A DNA stretch of 37,577 nucleotides. It comes from Bacteroidales bacterium (lineage in GTDB: Bacteria; Bacteroidota; Bacteroidia; Bacteroidales; UBA932). The stretch is from contig JAFZKT010000056.1 of assembly GCA_017553545.1 (NCBI GenBank), positions 1-37,577 of the forward strand. The letters are read 5' to 3'. Below, in pieces: positions 23,059-32,700 of the stretch (position 1 is the stretch's first letter; each line of letters starts with the position of its first letter). The translations under genes and the position numbers were made by a program. The notes below the pieces were generated by a model. That model saw only the letters and a program-made list of their open reading frames with translations, had not been told where the DNA came from and searched no databases.

Positions 23059-25533
23059 GTGGACGCAAGGCTGGAATCGAAATTGGGGTTCGACAAAGTG
23101 CGCGCGGCCATTCAGGGCCGGTGCTCTACGGACTATGCCGCGGCCCGCGTGGCGGAGGAGGAATTCTCGGCCGATGAAAGCGAAATCCGCCGCAGGCAGG
23201 TCTTAACGGACGAAATGCGCCTCATCCTCATGTTCGAGGACGGCTTCCCCACCGCCGGATACATCGACGCCATCCCCTTCCTGGAGCCCATCGGCAAGAA
23301 CGCTTCCATCGACCTCCTTTCCCTGGGTAAACTGCGCACGCTGCTGGATACGCTCCGGCGGGCCCTCCACTTCTTCCATACGGTGAAAGAGGGGATATAC
23401 CCCAACCTGCAGCACCTGGCCGCGGGGGTGAACGCACCGGCGGAGGTCATCGCCCGCATCGACGCCATCCTGGATCGTCACGGGGAAATGAAGGACACCG
23501 CTTCGGACGATCTTTACAGTATCCGCCGCAGTATCAAGGAAAAGGAAATCAACATCTCCAAACGGATGAACGCCATCCTCCGCCAGGCCCAGGCCGATGG
23601 AATCGCGGACGCCGACGCCTCCGTAAGCATCCGCGACGGGAAGATGCTCATTCCGGTCTCATCGGCCAAAAAGAGACAGTTCCAGGGATACATCTACGAC
23701 GAAAGCGCCACGGGGAAAACCGCCTTCATGGAACCGGCGGAGATTGTGGCGCTGCAGAATGAGATTGCCCAGCTCCACTTCGACGAAACGCGGGAGATGG
23801 CCCGCATCCTCTACGAGTTCGCGGAGTTCCTGCGGCCGTTCGTGCCGGAGCTCATCGCCGGGGCTCGCTTTGTGGGAGAGCTGGATTTCAATATGGCCAA
23901 GGCCCAGGTGGCCCTGGACTACATCGCGGGAATGCCCGTGGTGTCCGAAGACGGCACGCTGCGGCTCCGCAAAGCCCGCCATCCGCTGCTGGAGAAATCC
24001 CTGCGGAAAGAGGGCAAGGAGATTGTCCCGCTAACCCTCACCCTTTCGCCCGAAAAACGAATCCTGCTCATTTCCGGACCCAACGCAGGCGGCAAATCCG
24101 TCTGCCTGAAGACGGCCGGCCTGCTGCAGTATATGTTCCAGTGGGGGATGCTCATCCCTACCTCCGAAACGTCGGAGTTGCCTGTATTCAAGCGGATCAT
24201 GGTCTCTATCGGCGACGACCAGTCGCTGGAAAACGACCTTTCCACCTACAGCTCCTTCCTCACGGATATGAAGGCGATGCTCGCCGCGGCCGATGACCAA
24301 ACGCTGGTTCTCATCGACGAATTCGGCTCCGGGACGGAACCGGCGGCCGGCGGAGCCATCGCGGAAGCCATCCTGCACGCTCTTGATGAAAAATGCGCCT
24401 ATGGCGTCATCACCACCCACTATACCAACCTGAAACTCTATGCCGCAGGGGCGGAAACGCACGTGGTGAACGGCGCCATGCAGTTCGACGCAGCCACGGT
24501 GGCGCCCCTCTTCCGCCTGGAGACGGGTCTTCCTGGCTCTTCCTTCGCCTTCGAACTGGCCCGCAAGATGGGCCTTCCGGAACCGCTGGTGCACGATGCG
24601 GAACAGCGCGCCGGGGAGCAGTTCGTGGGAATGGAGCGGAATCTCCGCAAGATTGCCCGCAGCCGCCGCGCCCTGGACGAAAAACTCACCCGCATCAAGG
24701 CCACGGACAAAACGCTGGAAGGCCTCACGGACCGTTACGAAAAAGAACTGGAGGAGATTAAGGAAATGCGCCGCCAGATCCTGGACGAAGCCCGTGCGGA
24801 AGCTGAAAAAATTGTCCGGGAAGCCAACAAACGCGTGGAGGGCACCATCCGTGTGATCCGTGAATCCCAGGCCGACAAAGAGCAGACAAAGCAGGCCCGC
24901 GCGCAGCTGCAGACTTTCCTGGGCGCCCTGGCAGAAGAAAAGGAAAAACGGGAAGATTACATAGAGGGTAAGCTCAAAAAGGTACAGCAACGGAAAAGCC
25001 GCCGCCGGCAGGAGCAGGCCCCGAAGAACGACGATGCCAAGATGGCCGCGTGGCGCAGTGCCCCGCTCAAGGTGGGCGAAAAAGTGCGCATCCTTTCGGG
25101 CGGAATGGTGGGCGAAGTATCCATCGTGAGCACAAAGGCGGTGAGCGTGGTGGTGGGAAGCGTGGTAACCAAACTCCCCCTGGACCGCGTGGAACGCATT
25201 ACCTCCAACGAATACAAAGCTGCCGCCCAGGCGCCCGCAGAACGCCCGCGGCAGGTTTACGACGCCGCACTCACCGAAAGAAAAGCCCGTTTTAAACCCG
25301 AATTGGACGTGCGCGGAGAGCGCGTAAACGACGCCCTCGAAATTGTGATGCATTTTATTGACGATGCCATCATGTTAGGGGTCCCCTCGGTGCGAATTTT
25401 GCATGGGAAAGGGACGGGCGCCCTGCGCGAAGAAATCCAGAAATACGTGCGCACCGTGCCCGGTGTAAAGTCGGCCCAGGACGAACATATCCAACTGGGC
25501 GGCTCAGGTGTAACAGTGATAACATTTGATTGA
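23059..25533 (+). CDS. mutS2: Endonuclease MutS2
   Basis: This protein of about 824 residues has the MutS2 order: core and clamp helices, ATPase with Walker A SGPNAGGKS (about residue 340) and Walker B LVLIDEFGSGTE, a charged coiled-coil (about 505-660), then a C-terminal Smr domain with LDVRGERVNDAL and HGKGTG. MutS2 acts on branched DNA and on collided ribosomes in different bacteria. The start is GTG: at 23059 an AGGAGG (23044-23049) lies 9 nt upstream, a rare Shine-Dalgarno for this phylum; the alternative GTG at 23050 has no room for it and overlaps cdaA. Confidence 0.94.
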   Translation: MDARLESKLGFDKVRAAIQGRCSTDYAAARVAEEEFSADESEIRRRQVLTDEMRLILMFEDGFPTAGYIDAIPFLEPIGKNASIDLLSLGKLRTLLDTLRRALHFFHTVKEGIYPNLQHLAAGVNAPAEVIARIDAILDRHGEMKDTASDDLYSIRRSIKEKEINISKRMNAILRQAQADGIADADASVSIRDGKMLIPVSSAKKRQFQGYIYDESATGKTAFMEPAEIVALQNEIAQLHFDETREMARILYEFAEFLRPFVPELIAGARFVGELDFNMAKAQVALDYIAGMPVVSEDGTLRLRKARHPLLEKSLRKEGKEIVPLTLTLSPEKRILLISGPNAGGKSVCLKTAGLLQYMFQWGMLIPTSETSELPVFKRIMVSIGDDQSLENDLSTYSSFLTDMKAMLAAADDQTLVLIDEFGSGTEPAAGGAIAEAILHALDEKCAYGVITTHYTNLKLYAAGAETHVVNGAMQFDAATVAPLFRLETGLPGSSFAFELARKMGLPEPLVHDAEQRAGEQFVGMERNLRKIARSRRALDEKLTRIKATDKTLEGLTDRYEKELEEIKEMRRQILDEARAEAEKIVREANKRVEGTIRVIRESQADKEQTKQARAQLQTFLGALAEEKEKREDYIEGKLKKVQQRKSRRRQEQAPKNDDAKMAAWRSAPLKVGEKVRILSGGMVGEVSIVSTKAVSVVVGSVVTKLPLDRVERITSNEYKAAAQAPAERPRQVYDAALTERKARFKPELDVRGERVNDALEIVMHFIDDAIMLGVPSVRILHGKGTGALREEIQKYVRTVPGVKSAQDEHIQLGGSGVTVITFD

Positions 25534-25535
25534 AA

Positions 25536-25910
25536 ATGAACCTGTTAAGTACCAGTAGACTGGGGCAGACGGGCGAGAATGTCGCCTGCGATTTCCTGCT
25601 TTCGCGGGGGCATCACATCCTGGACCGCAACTGGCGGGCCGGACACCTGGAACTGGATATTGTGACAGAAGCGCCCGACGGGGTGCACTTCGTGGAAGTG
25701 AAGGCCCGCACGGCGCCTGTGACATCGGCCCTCTCGGACCAGGTGAACACGCCCAAACAAAAACGCATCTGCGCCGCTGCGCAGCAATACCTCATCAAGC
25801 ACAGCCTTCCCGGCCGGGAAGTATACTTCGATATTGTTTCCGTGCTCTTCGACGGCCCGGAAACCCGCGTCCGCTACTTCCCCCAGGCTTGGATCCCCAT
25901 GTTCGTCTAA
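25536..25910 (+). CDS. YraN/UPF0102 family nuclease-fold protein
   Basis: This 124-residue protein has the UPF0102 pattern: LGQTGENVACDFLLSRGHHILDRNW near the start, then a restriction-endonuclease-like core with LELDIV and VHFVEVKAR (Asp, Glu-x-Lys). The function of the family is not firmly known; nuclease or Holliday-junction activity is suggested by the fold. It starts two nt after the mutS2 stop (ATG 25536; the TTG at 25530 would lie within mutS2). Confidence 0.9.
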   Translation: MNLLSTSRLGQTGENVACDFLLSRGHHILDRNWRAGHLELDIVTEAPDGVHFVEVKARTAPVTSALSDQVNTPKQKRICAAAQQYLIKHSLPGREVYFDIVSVLFDGPETRVRYFPQAWIPMFV

Positions 25911-25925
25911 TAACCACACAACACT

Positions 25926-26693
25926 ATGAACCACAGGTACTGTGTCATCATGGCCGATGGTACCGGCTCTTCCAAGCAATACCGGCACACCTATGAGCGT
26001 TTCGTACAGATAGTACCCCCCGAAAATATCCTGGTTGTCACCCTGGCCTCCTGCGCGGCCCAGGCACGCCGGGAGCTCCCGGACCTTCCGGAAGGCAATC
26101 TCCTGCTGGAGCCCTATGCCCGCAAAACCGCGCCCTGCATGGCCCTGGCGGCCTATACGCTGCTCTCCAGGGATCCGGACGCGGTGATTGTCGCTACGCC
26201 CTGGGACCTGGTGATCCGCGACGAAGAACTTTTCGCCTCCACCCTGCAGGAAGCCTTCGCCTACGTGGAAAGGCACGATGTCCTGATGACACTGGGTATC
26301 GTCCCCAAAACGCCGGACGTCAACTTCGGATACATCCAGGTGAAAGAGGGCCGCGACGCCCAGCGGATGGCGGGCCCGCTGCAGGTAAAAACCTTCACGG
26401 AGAAGCCCTCCCTGGAGTTGGCACAGGTCTTCATCGGCACGGGAGAATTCTTCTGGAACAGCGGTATCTTCATCTGGCGGGCCGCCACCATCGCCGCGGA
26501 AATGGAAAAATACGTCCCGGAAGTGACGGAACTCTTCAAAGGGTGGGAGGAGCACATCGCCGAACGCCCCTTCATAGAGCGGGCCTATGCCGAATGCCCC
26601 AAAGTGTCACTGGACTACGGTGTTATGGAACACACGGACCGCGCCTGGCTGTATCCCGCCCATTTCGGCTGGGCAGACATTGAACGTTTGTAG
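25926..26693 (+). CDS. Degenerate mannose-1-phosphate guanylyltransferase homologue, probably inactive
   Basis: This 255-residue protein clearly derives from a GDP-mannose pyrophosphorylase: LLEPYARKTAPCMALAAY, FGYIQV, VKTFTEKPSLELAQ, GEFFWNSGIFIWR and LDYGVMEHT are all family blocks. The nucleotide-binding start of the family (GGxGSRxWPxSR ... PKQFL) is gone: the protein reads MADGTGSSKQYRHTYERF, with some 20-25 residues missing. The PSDH metal site reads PWDL. It also stops at FGWADIERL, where family members go on for about 100 residues. The rest is intact and uniformly conserved, which argues for a retained non-catalytic role over decay. A promoter for secDF begins at its last codons. Confidence 0.8.
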   Translation: MNHRYCVIMADGTGSSKQYRHTYERFVQIVPPENILVVTLASCAAQARRELPDLPEGNLLLEPYARKTAPCMALAAYTLLSRDPDAVIVATPWDLVIRDEELFASTLQEAFAYVERHDVLMTLGIVPKTPDVNFGYIQVKEGRDAQRMAGPLQVKTFTEKPSLELAQVFIGTGEFFWNSGIFIWRAATIAAEMEKYVPEVTELFKGWEEHIAERPFIERAYAECPKVSLDYGVMEHTDRAWLYPAHFGWADIERL

Positions 26694-26731
26694 AATAGGA
26701 AAAATTGTTCTATCTTTGCAAGCTATTTTTG
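26687..26731 (+). promoter_or_regulatory. Tandem promoters of secDF
   Basis: First promoter: TTTG (26687-26690), 20-nt spacer, TATCTTTG (26711-26718), a full match to the Bacteroidetes -33/-7 pattern. Second: TTG (26705-26707), 16-nt spacer, TATTTTTG (26724-26731). The ATG is at 26759. Confidence 0.75.
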
Positions 26732-26758
26732 CAAATGATAATTTAAAAGATACAAGAA

Positions 26759-29740
26759 ATGCAAAGTAAAGGTTGGATCAGATTCGTCGCCATCTGCCTG
26801 GCTATCGCCAGCATTTGGCAGCTATCCTTCACGGTCGTTACCCGGATTGAGGAGAAAAAGGCTGCCCGGTATGCTCAGGAACAGAGACAGTTGTACCTCG
26901 AATCCCACAAAGACGCGCCCGAATATGAGCTGGACGCCGTGGCCGATAAGAGTAACGCGGCCTACATTGACGCCATCAACAACAAGAACGTTTACCTGGG
27001 ATACACCTTCAAGAGCGTAAAAGAGAAGGAAATCAACCTGGGTCTGGACCTCAAGGGCGGTATGAATATCATGCTGCAGGTGCAGCTGGAAGACATGGTG
27101 AAGGCGCTGGCCGGCAACAACCAGACGGACCCGGACTTCGAAGCCACTTTCAAAGAGGCAAGTGACAACAGGGAAAAATCCGGTAAAGACTTCATCGACC
27201 GCTTCGGTGATGCCTGGTCAAAGGTTACCAAGCGCGAGCTGGCGGAGATTTATGCCACGAGCGACAGTAAAGTAAAAGCCAACTTCAAGAAAGAACAAGT
27301 CCTCGAGTACCTTCACGAGGAAGCCGAGAGCGCTGTGGACAACTCCTTCAACGTACTCCGCAACCGTATCGACCGCTTCGGCGTCACCCAGCCCAACATC
27401 CAGAAAGTGGGCAATTCCGGCAAAATCCTCATCGAACTGCCGGGCGTGAAAGACCCCGAACGTGTGAGAGATCTCCTGAAGGGAACCGCTTCCATGGAAT
27501 TCTGGCTCACCTACCGGGCATCAGAAGTGGATCTCTACTCCGCAGATTACCGTGTGGCCGAAATCCTCAAGAGCCGGGCCGACAGCACTTCAAAGTCGCT
27601 TCTCCAGGCGCTCGTATCAACGGAACAGCTGGTGCGGCAGGGTCTGCTTCATCAGGATCTTATGAACGGTTCCTGTATCGGCTTTGCCACCAAAGCGGAC
27701 AAAGAATGGGTGGACAGCTGTCTGGTCCTGGCCGCCGACGAGCTCCCCACCAACTTCCGGGGCGTGTGGTCCGCAAAGCCCTACGATGACCCCTACGGTC
27801 TGTTTAAGGATAAGACTGTTTATGAACTGGTCGCCCTTACTTCAACGGACGGGAAGGCTGCGCTGGGTGGCGAAAAGGATGAAAAAGTCGTCAGGGATGC
27901 CAAAGTGGAATTCGGCGACAGCCGGCGTGGCGGCAACGGCGCACCTTATGTCTCCATGACAATGTACCCCAAGGCTGCCAGCACGTGGGCCCAGATTACA
28001 AAAGCCGCGATGCCGTCTGGGACCACACCCGGAAAGGATGTAGCCATCGTTCTTGACGGCATGGTCGTTTCCCACCCCACGGTGCAAAGCGCAATCGAAA
28101 ACGGCTCTTCCCAGATTACCGGCAACTTCGATATCCAGGAAGCGGAAGACCTGGTAAACGTCCTCAAGTCCGGTAAACTTCCCGCTCCCGCCTCCATTAT
28201 CCAGGAGCAGGTAGTGGGTCCGTCCCTGGGTAGCGCATCCATCCGCTCCGGTCTCATTTCCTTCCTCATCGCCTTCTGCCTGGTACTCCTTTACATGGTG
28301 TTCTTCTACCAGGGCGCCGGTCTCATCGCGGACATCGCACTGCTCTGCAACGTACTGCTGCTCTTCGGTGTACTGGTCAGCTTCGGCGCCGTCCTCACCC
28401 TGCCCGGTATCGCCGGTTTGGTGTTAACGCTGGGTATGGCCGTGGACGCCAACGTGATTATCTATGAGCGCATCAAGGAGGAACTGGCCGCAGGCAAGGG
28501 CTTCTCGCTGGCCGTCCACGACGGTTACAAGAACGCCTACAGCGCCATTATCGACGGTCAGCTGACCACCCTCATCACCGGTATCATCCTCTACAACTTC
28601 GGTTCCGGTCCCGTGCAGGGCTTTGCCACCACGCTCATCATCGGTATCATTACGTCGGTTCTTACCTCTATCTTCATCACCCGCATCATCTTCGACGACC
28701 GTATCAAGGCCGGGAAGACCGTGGCAATGTCCAACAAGCTCACGCAGAACATCCTGAAGAACACGAAGATAGACTTCATCGGCAAGAAGAAATGGTCCTA
28801 CATTCTTTCCGGCACCCTCATCGTCATCTCCATCGCATCCATCGCCTTCAAAGGCTTCAGTTACGGCGTAGATTTCACCGGTGGCCGCAACTACATTGTC
28901 CGCTTTGACCAGAGCGTTACTGCGGAAGATGTACGCGCCAAGGTGGAAGCCACCTTCGAGGCTGCCGCCAAAGAGGCCGGCGTCGACCAATACTCCGTGG
29001 AGGTGAAGCAATTCGGTAGCGACGCCCAGATGAAGATTACCACCCAGTACAAGAACAAAGAGGAAAGCACAGAGGTTGATAAGGAAATCGCGGGCCTGCT
29101 GTATGATGCCTTGAAGGGATTCTATGCAAATCAAGATATCCAGTTCGAGGAATTCTCCAACAGTACAGAGAACACCAACGGCATCATATCCTCTGATAAA
29201 GTGGGTCCCACCATCGCGCGCGAGATTACCCGCGGCGCCATCATCGCCGTTATCCTGGCCCTGCTGGCCATCTTCGCCTATATCGCCGTCCGGTTCAAAG
29301 GCTGGGCCTGGGGTCTTGGCGGTGTGGTATCACTGGCCCATACGGCCCTCATCGTGATTGGCTTCTTCTCCCTGTTCAACGGTATCCTGCCGTTCAACCT
29401 GGATGTAGACCAAACCTTCATCGCGGCCATCCTAACCATCATCGGTTATGCCATCAATGATAACGTGGTGATCTTCGACCGTATCCGCGAACAGAAGGGC
29501 CTGCATCCGAAGGAAGAATTCAACGTCACGGTGAATGCGGCCCTGAACGCCACCCTCACCCGTACCCTCAACACTTCCATCTCCACCCTGCTCCCGATGC
29601 TCGCCATCGCCATCTTCGGCGGCGAAAGCATCCGCGGTCTTGCAGTGGCCCTGTGCCTGGGTGTGGTGATTGGGACCTATGCCTCCATCATGATCGGCAC
29701 GCCCGTCATGTACGACCTTACCATGAGGCGTAAGAAATAA
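26759..29740 (+). CDS. secDF: Fused SecD-SecF protein translocase subunit
   Basis: This 993-residue membrane protein is the natural SecD+SecF fusion found in Bacteroidetes. It uses the proton gradient to help pull proteins through SecYEG. The SecD half has an N-terminal membrane segment, GLDLKGGMNIMLQV, a large periplasmic part with RIDRFGVTQPNIQ, and VTPG-like LTLGMAVDANVIIYERIKEEL. The SecF half starts near residue 670 (KKWSYILSG, then GVDFTGG) and ends with IGYAINDNVVIFDRIRE. No GGCCGATG octamer occurs in this gene. A bidirectional terminator follows 19 nt after the stop. Confidence 0.98.
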   Translation: MQSKGWIRFVAICLAIASIWQLSFTVVTRIEEKKAARYAQEQRQLYLESHKDAPEYELDAVADKSNAAYIDAINNKNVYLGYTFKSVKEKEINLGLDLKGGMNIMLQVQLEDMVKALAGNNQTDPDFEATFKEASDNREKSGKDFIDRFGDAWSKVTKRELAEIYATSDSKVKANFKKEQVLEYLHEEAESAVDNSFNVLRNRIDRFGVTQPNIQKVGNSGKILIELPGVKDPERVRDLLKGTASMEFWLTYRASEVDLYSADYRVAEILKSRADSTSKSLLQALVSTEQLVRQGLLHQDLMNGSCIGFATKADKEWVDSCLVLAADELPTNFRGVWSAKPYDDPYGLFKDKTVYELVALTSTDGKAALGGEKDEKVVRDAKVEFGDSRRGGNGAPYVSMTMYPKAASTWAQITKAAMPSGTTPGKDVAIVLDGMVVSHPTVQSAIENGSSQITGNFDIQEAEDLVNVLKSGKLPAPASIIQEQVVGPSLGSASIRSGLISFLIAFCLVLLYMVFFYQGAGLIADIALLCNVLLLFGVLVSFGAVLTLPGIAGLVLTLGMAVDANVIIYERIKEELAAGKGFSLAVHDGYKNAYSAIIDGQLTTLITGIILYNFGSGPVQGFATTLIIGIITSVLTSIFITRIIFDDRIKAGKTVAMSNKLTQNILKNTKIDFIGKKKWSYILSGTLIVISIASIAFKGFSYGVDFTGGRNYIVRFDQSVTAEDVRAKVEATFEAAAKEAGVDQYSVEVKQFGSDAQMKITTQYKNKEESTEVDKEIAGLLYDALKGFYANQDIQFEEFSNSTENTNGIISSDKVGPTIAREITRGAIIAVILALLAIFAYIAVRFKGWAWGLGGVVSLAHTALIVIGFFSLFNGILPFNLDVDQTFIAAILTIIGYAINDNVVIFDRIREQKGLHPKEEFNVTVNAALNATLTRTLNTSISTLLPMLAIAIFGGESIRGLAVALCLGVVIGTYASIMIGTPVMYDLTMRRKK

Positions 29741-29758
29741 GGTATAGTTGACGGATTG

Positions 29759-29792
29759 AAAAAACGGACGTTCTTTCGAGCGTCCGTTTTTT
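29759..29792. terminator. Bidirectional terminator between secDF and dnaE
   Basis: Stem AAAACGGACG (29761-29770) and CGTCCGTTTT (29781-29790) with a 10-nt loop, flanked by A on the left and T on the right, so it works in both directions between two convergent genes. Confidence 0.95.
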
Positions 29793-32700
29793 TATTTGCG
29801 GATGATCTGATACTGATCCACGCCTATCTGCTGCAGGTCCAACAGGAATTCCGAACTTACCGCCACCTGGTATTTCTTGGAGAAGAACTGAATCCGGTAT
29901 CTGGTGACCGGGTCAAAGAGATGGATGGTCAGCGGAATATTCCCTGTATGCTTTTTGACCACTTCCACCAGCTCCTCGCTGAACTTCTTCGTGAGCATGG
30001 GGGTTGTAATGTCAATGTTGAACCCCGCCAGGAATTTTTCTGACACGTTCCCCAGGAGCGTAATGCACTTCAGCTTGAAAACATAGGGTGCCTTCTTCCC
30101 CTGGGCCAGTTCTTCCGGCTTGAGATAGTACTTTTCGCCTATCTCCCCCTCCAAAAAGAGGGCGGCCTTTGGCTGCATGAACGACATGAAGCTCTCATGC
30201 TCCTTCCCGAAAAGCGCCAGTTCATAGGTCCCGCTGTAATCCTCCAGTACCGTACGGGAATAGGGCTTCCCGTTCTTGGTGGTAAGCGACTTGAAATCCG
30301 TTACGATACCGGCGATGCTAACCCTGGGCGTGGACTTGTTTGCCTCGCACTCGGAGATATAGTTGGATAGATCCGCCAGATTGCAGGTGACGAAATTGTG
30401 CATCTCAAAACTGTAGCGGTCCAGCGGATGGGAACTCAGGTACATCCCCACCAGGTCCTTTTCCCGCTGCAGCATCTCCATTACATCCAGATAACCTTCG
30501 TCTTCCGGCAGGGCGGGACGGACAGGCTTCATCTCCTCCATATCTCCAAAAAGGCCGCCGGCGCCCTTATCGTTCTTCACCATTTCCCCGTAACGGACGA
30601 TGGCGTCGATAAACAGTTCGTTGGAGCCCCTGCAAGGCTGGAAATACATGCTGCGCTTATGGCCGAAACCGTCCAGCGCACCGGCATTGAGCAGATTTTC
30701 AAAACTCTTGCGGTTCACGGCTCCGGACATCCTTTCCACGAAGTCATAAATGTCCGTGAACAATCCGTTCTCTTCCCTTTCCCTGATGATGGCGTCCACC
30801 ACGTTTCCGCCGAAGCCCTTGATGGAACCGAGGGCGAAACGGACGTTTCCGTCCTTATTTACGGTAAAATGGTCTGCGCTCTCGTTTACATCCGGAGACA
30901 GCACCTTGATGCCATGTCCCCGGCAGTCGTCCATGATCTTGACGATTTCCTCCATGCTCTTGGCGCAATCCAGGCAGGAGGCATAGAATTCCGAAGGGTA
31001 GTGGCACTTGAGCCAGGCCGTCTGATAGCTGATCCATGCATAGCAGGTAGCGTGCGACTTATTGAAGGCGTACTGGGCGAATTTCTCCCAGTCCTTCCAG
31101 ATTTTATCCAGCTTCTTTTCCGGATGGCCGTTCTTCATGCCGCCCTCCATAAACTTCCCCTTCAGGGCGCTCAGCATATCAAAGAGCTTCTTACCCATGG
31201 CCTTGCGCAACTGGTCTGCCTCGCCTTTGGTGAAGCCGGCCAGTTTCTGGGACAGCAACATCACCTGCTCCTGATACACCGTGATTCCGTAGGTATCCTG
31301 GAGGAATTCCTTCATTTCAGGGAGGTCATACTGGATGGCCTTTTCCCCCTGTTTGCGGGCGACGAAGTCCGGGATATAATCCATGGGGCCGGGCCGATAG
31401 AGGGCGTTCATGGCGATGAGGTCCTCGAAGCGCTCCGGACGGAGTTGCTGGAGGTATTTGCGCATCCCCTCCGATTCGAACTGGAACACGGAGGTGGTGT
31501 CTCCGCGGCCATAGAGGGCATAGGTGGGTTTGTCGTCGATGGGGATGGCCTCTATGTCGATATCCTCCCCATGATGCTCCTTCACCAAATCCAGCGTCTT
31601 GTGGATAATGGAGAGGGTGGCCAGGCCCAGGAAGTCCATCTTGAGCATGCCCACATCCTCAATATAATGGCCGTCGTACTGCGACGTACGCACGTATTCG
31701 CCGGTTTCCTTATCCTTGGACAGGCAGATGGGAAGATAATCCGTAAGGTCTCCCCGGCCGATGATGGTGGCGCAGGCGTGCATGCCCGTCTGCCGGACAG
31801 TCCCCTCCAGCGCCTGGGCGTAGCGGAGTACCTCCCGGTTGAGTTCGGGACCCTTTTCCAATTCCTCCTTGAATTCCGGCACCAGGCGGTAACAGTTGGC
31901 CAGGGTTACCTTCACATCAACATCCTCCATGCCCACCTGGAATAACTTCTTTTCCCCGTCCACTTCCCGCTCCACTTTCTTGAAGCCCGGCTTCAATTCA
32001 TCCAGCTTGGGATTGAAGGGATATTCGCGCTGCTTCTTTTCACTCAGGCGGTCCGGAACCAGATTGCTGAGGCGGTTGCTTTCGTCCAGCGGCAGGTGGC
32101 TGATACGGGCCACATCCTTGATGGCGCTCTTGGCCGCCATCGTGCCGTAGGTAATGACGCGTGACACATGGTCCGCGCCATATTTTTTCTCAATATAATC
32201 GTGCGCCTTGACCAGGTCCTCGAAATCCACGTCGATATCCGGCATGTTCACGCGGTCCGGATTCAGGAAACGCTCGAACAGCAGTTGGTACTTGATGGGA
32301 TCCAGGTTGGTGATGCGGAGGCAGTAGGCCACCACCGATCCGGCGGCACTGCCACGGCCCGGACCCACCATGCAGCCCATGGCGCGGGAAGCGGCGATGT
32401 AGTCCTGAACAATGAGGAAATAATCCGGAAAACCCATCCGGCAGATGGTTTTCAACTCAAAGTCTATCCGTTCCTCCTGTTCCTGCGTAAGGGTTTCCCC
32501 GTACCGTTCGTGCGCTCCCTTATAAGTAAGGTAGCAGAGATAGGCCACCGAATGGCAGAATCCATCCCCGCGGTATACGCCGTGCTTGTCATTCTTCCCG
32601 GCATCGATGATGTCCCTGTATTGCTCCAGATACTTGTCGATTTCGGCCATGAAGGAAGGGGAAATCTCGTAAACGGGGAGCACGGGATCCTCCCGGTCGA

